NCBI GenBank assembly: GCA_963576735.1
Contig: OY755189.1
Coordinates: 2,418,001-2,482,000, forward strand
Origin: Bedellia somnulentella
Lineage: Eukaryota > Arthropoda > Insecta > Lepidoptera > Bedelliidae
Direction: 5' to 3'
Length of the DNA: 64,000 bases
A program made the translations under genes and the position numbers. Position 1 is the stretch's first letter; the number at the start of each line of letters is the position of its first letter. This document shows positions 62,230 through 64,000 of the stretch, in pieces. The notes below the pieces were generated by a model. That model made no database searches. It was not told the DNA's origin and saw only the letters and a program-made list of their open reading frames with translations.

Positions 62230-64000
62230 GAAATTGGGTAGTGCTATTAATAAACAGACGATACGATGTCTAGTAATGGTTTTATTACTGACAGTATGTT
62301 TGTATTGAAAGATTTTGACGTTAGTTACTGCACGTAGTAGGGCGACCATTGTTTATTTATTTCGAGACGAAAATAACTTTGTTAATATTATTGAACTAGC
62401 TGATCACTTCCTGATTCGGTAGCAGTTTGTCTATATCGGTTTCGTTACCTCCATGTGTAATTATGTTTATAGAAAGGAATGCTAAATTGGTAAACGTATC
62501 TTTTGAAGTTCGTTGAAAAGAAAATAAATTCTTACAGTTGATATCCTTTCATTCAACATATCAATAGTTTATCTCAGTGAAATTTCATTAAAAGGGTAAA
62601 TAAAGCTTACGTCGTTTCTTTCCAACTTAATAAAGAAAATTTATGATCTGTTTTTTTAATATCGTCAATCTGCGATGATTATTAATATTAAGGTTAAGGT
62701 TTTCCTACATACAAAGCTTTAAATTATAATAAACTATTTCATTTTAAAATATCAAAATTCCAAAGTTTTTTTTACTACAACAAATATAACATAATTTAGA
62801 TACATTTGAATTCAAATAAAAAGTTTGTTTTTGACAAGTATATCATTTATACCCTAAAATAAAATTATCTCAATCAATGAGGGTTATTTTCGCTGACAAA
62901 CATCCAGCTTGTCGTTAGTATCGCATGGCCACCCTACCAATGTTTTAATGCGGTAATATTAGGTGCATGACAGCCTAAACAAACGCCAAGAAGACGTAAA
63001 TACAGCGATTTGTGCTCGCAATTCAATAATATCTTTAGTTTCCTGAAATCTGTTTACACCTAGCACCGCAGGGTATGAAGAAAACTGGGTCACGTGACTG
63101 GATGTAATATAATGTGTTTTACTGATATGCAGATGCCAGTCTAATTCGTAATATGGTGTACTGTGAGGATTCGTTTTTTATGCCTTTTTTCATTTAGCTG
63201 GTTATCCGCAAGAATTCTAAAATAATAAAGCTCTTTAATAAATTTGTCTTATTAAAATCATTACTTTTACTTTTTGCTTTTATCATTTCTTTTGCGCAAA
63301 CTGCAAGTACGGGACCACGAATGATTACTGCGGAAAAATTATATCCAGAAAAGCTCATAAATCATATACTCAGACTATACAGACAGACAGAACTACCCGC
63401 ATAAAAAATATACCGTATTAATACTCAAATAACAATTATGGAAAACTTACCAAAATGAAATAAACTCAAGGATTCTTAAACACAACAACCTAATAGAACA
63501 AACTACTGAATATATATGATTTAATCTAAAATCACTTCACTCTTAAAACACGTTCAGGTTTCTTGGTATCAAAAAGCTATATGCACTAAAACCATATCGC
63601 CGCAGTATATATACACAGGAAACCTTATAAAAATAACAGTCAATAAAATGTTTACGAAAAAAGGAATTAAATTATTCCGCGGAAGGTGTAAAATATTTCA
63701 TTGCGATAAACTTGAATTGGTGTTTTCAAAACGCGGAAATAGAGTGCCATTATTTGTGTGTTAGAAATAGTTTGTTGACTTCGCAATCACGTGGTTGTCA
63801 CGTTATTTGGAGGTATTCTTATGAGAGTCTTGCTTTGGGCTCAGAGGTTGTAGGTTTTATACCAAATATCAGTTGAGTATATTTCATAATATTGTTTTGC
63901 TAGTTAGAGCGTGTTCCTCGGCGTAAATCCTACCCTTATACTCACTTAATGAGGAGTTATGGTTCATTGATTAAGATTTAAATGTGAAGGAATCACCATG
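62230..64000. other. no gene recognised
   Basis: About 1.8 kb of AT-rich sequence with no repeat matching elsewhere in the window and no convincing exon on either strand. Confidence 0.4.

Noticed and set aside
1..64000. CRISPR array, operon or bacterial origin
   Set aside because: The window is eukaryotic repeat-rich DNA. The regularly spaced repeats found are TATG tails and one 20-bp tandem array without unique spacers.

Overview
This window is eukaryotic. It is AT-rich, its host gene is split by spliceosomal introns, and most of the recognisable sequence is interspersed repeats. The repeats (tRNA-headed SINEs, a short SINE with a TATG tail, RTE-type LINEs, Helitron-like and fold-back elements) together with the gene content point to an insect, most probably a lepidopteran. 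That assignment is inference from repeat style, not a database match.

The one host gene I can support lies on the minus strand, from about 52.5 kb down to at least 22.7 kb. It is a wunen-like phospholipid phosphatase (LPP/PAP2 family). Five coding exons are visible: 52369-52471, 31135-31289, 25291-25511, 23270-23396 and 22710-22892. Their splice phases agree at every junction, giving 263 continuous codons with all three PAP2 motifs. The first exon may continue upstream and the C-terminal exon or exons were not found. Two degenerate copies of the second exon, each fused to a SINE fragment, lie beside it (30.55-31.1 kb). The first visible intron is about 21 kb and carries two LINEs with intact ORFs, both in the sense orientation of the host gene.

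Region by region: 0-14.5 kb is a dense mosaic of three families, called here SINE-A (about 250 bp, TATG tail), SINE-B (about 365 bp, tRNA head) and 3' pieces of LINE-1. 14.5-15.4 kb is a Helitron-like element. 15.5-22.7 kb is mostly plain AT-rich sequence with scattered repeats and a GC-rich fold-back block. 22.7-31.3 kb holds gene exons, including an intron with a tRNA-like repeat split by a perfect 80-bp-arm hairpin. 34.5-37.9 kb is a full-length LINE-1 with an intact 1033-codon ORF. 41.1-44.2 kb is a full-length RTE LINE-2 with an intact 989-codon ORF, inserted into an older LINE-1 piece. 45-64 kb is mostly unannotated AT-rich DNA with more SINEs, a 99-bp-arm tRNA-like palindrome at 55.0-55.25 kb and a CR1-like LINE remnant at 59.6-60.5 kb.

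The most interesting relationship is that SINE-A resembles LINE-1 at both ends. Its first 70-90 bp match the LINE-1 5' leader and its last bases match the LINE-1 3' end and tail. It therefore looks like an internally deleted satellite of that LINE, and the intact LINE-1 here is a plausible source of its replication machinery.
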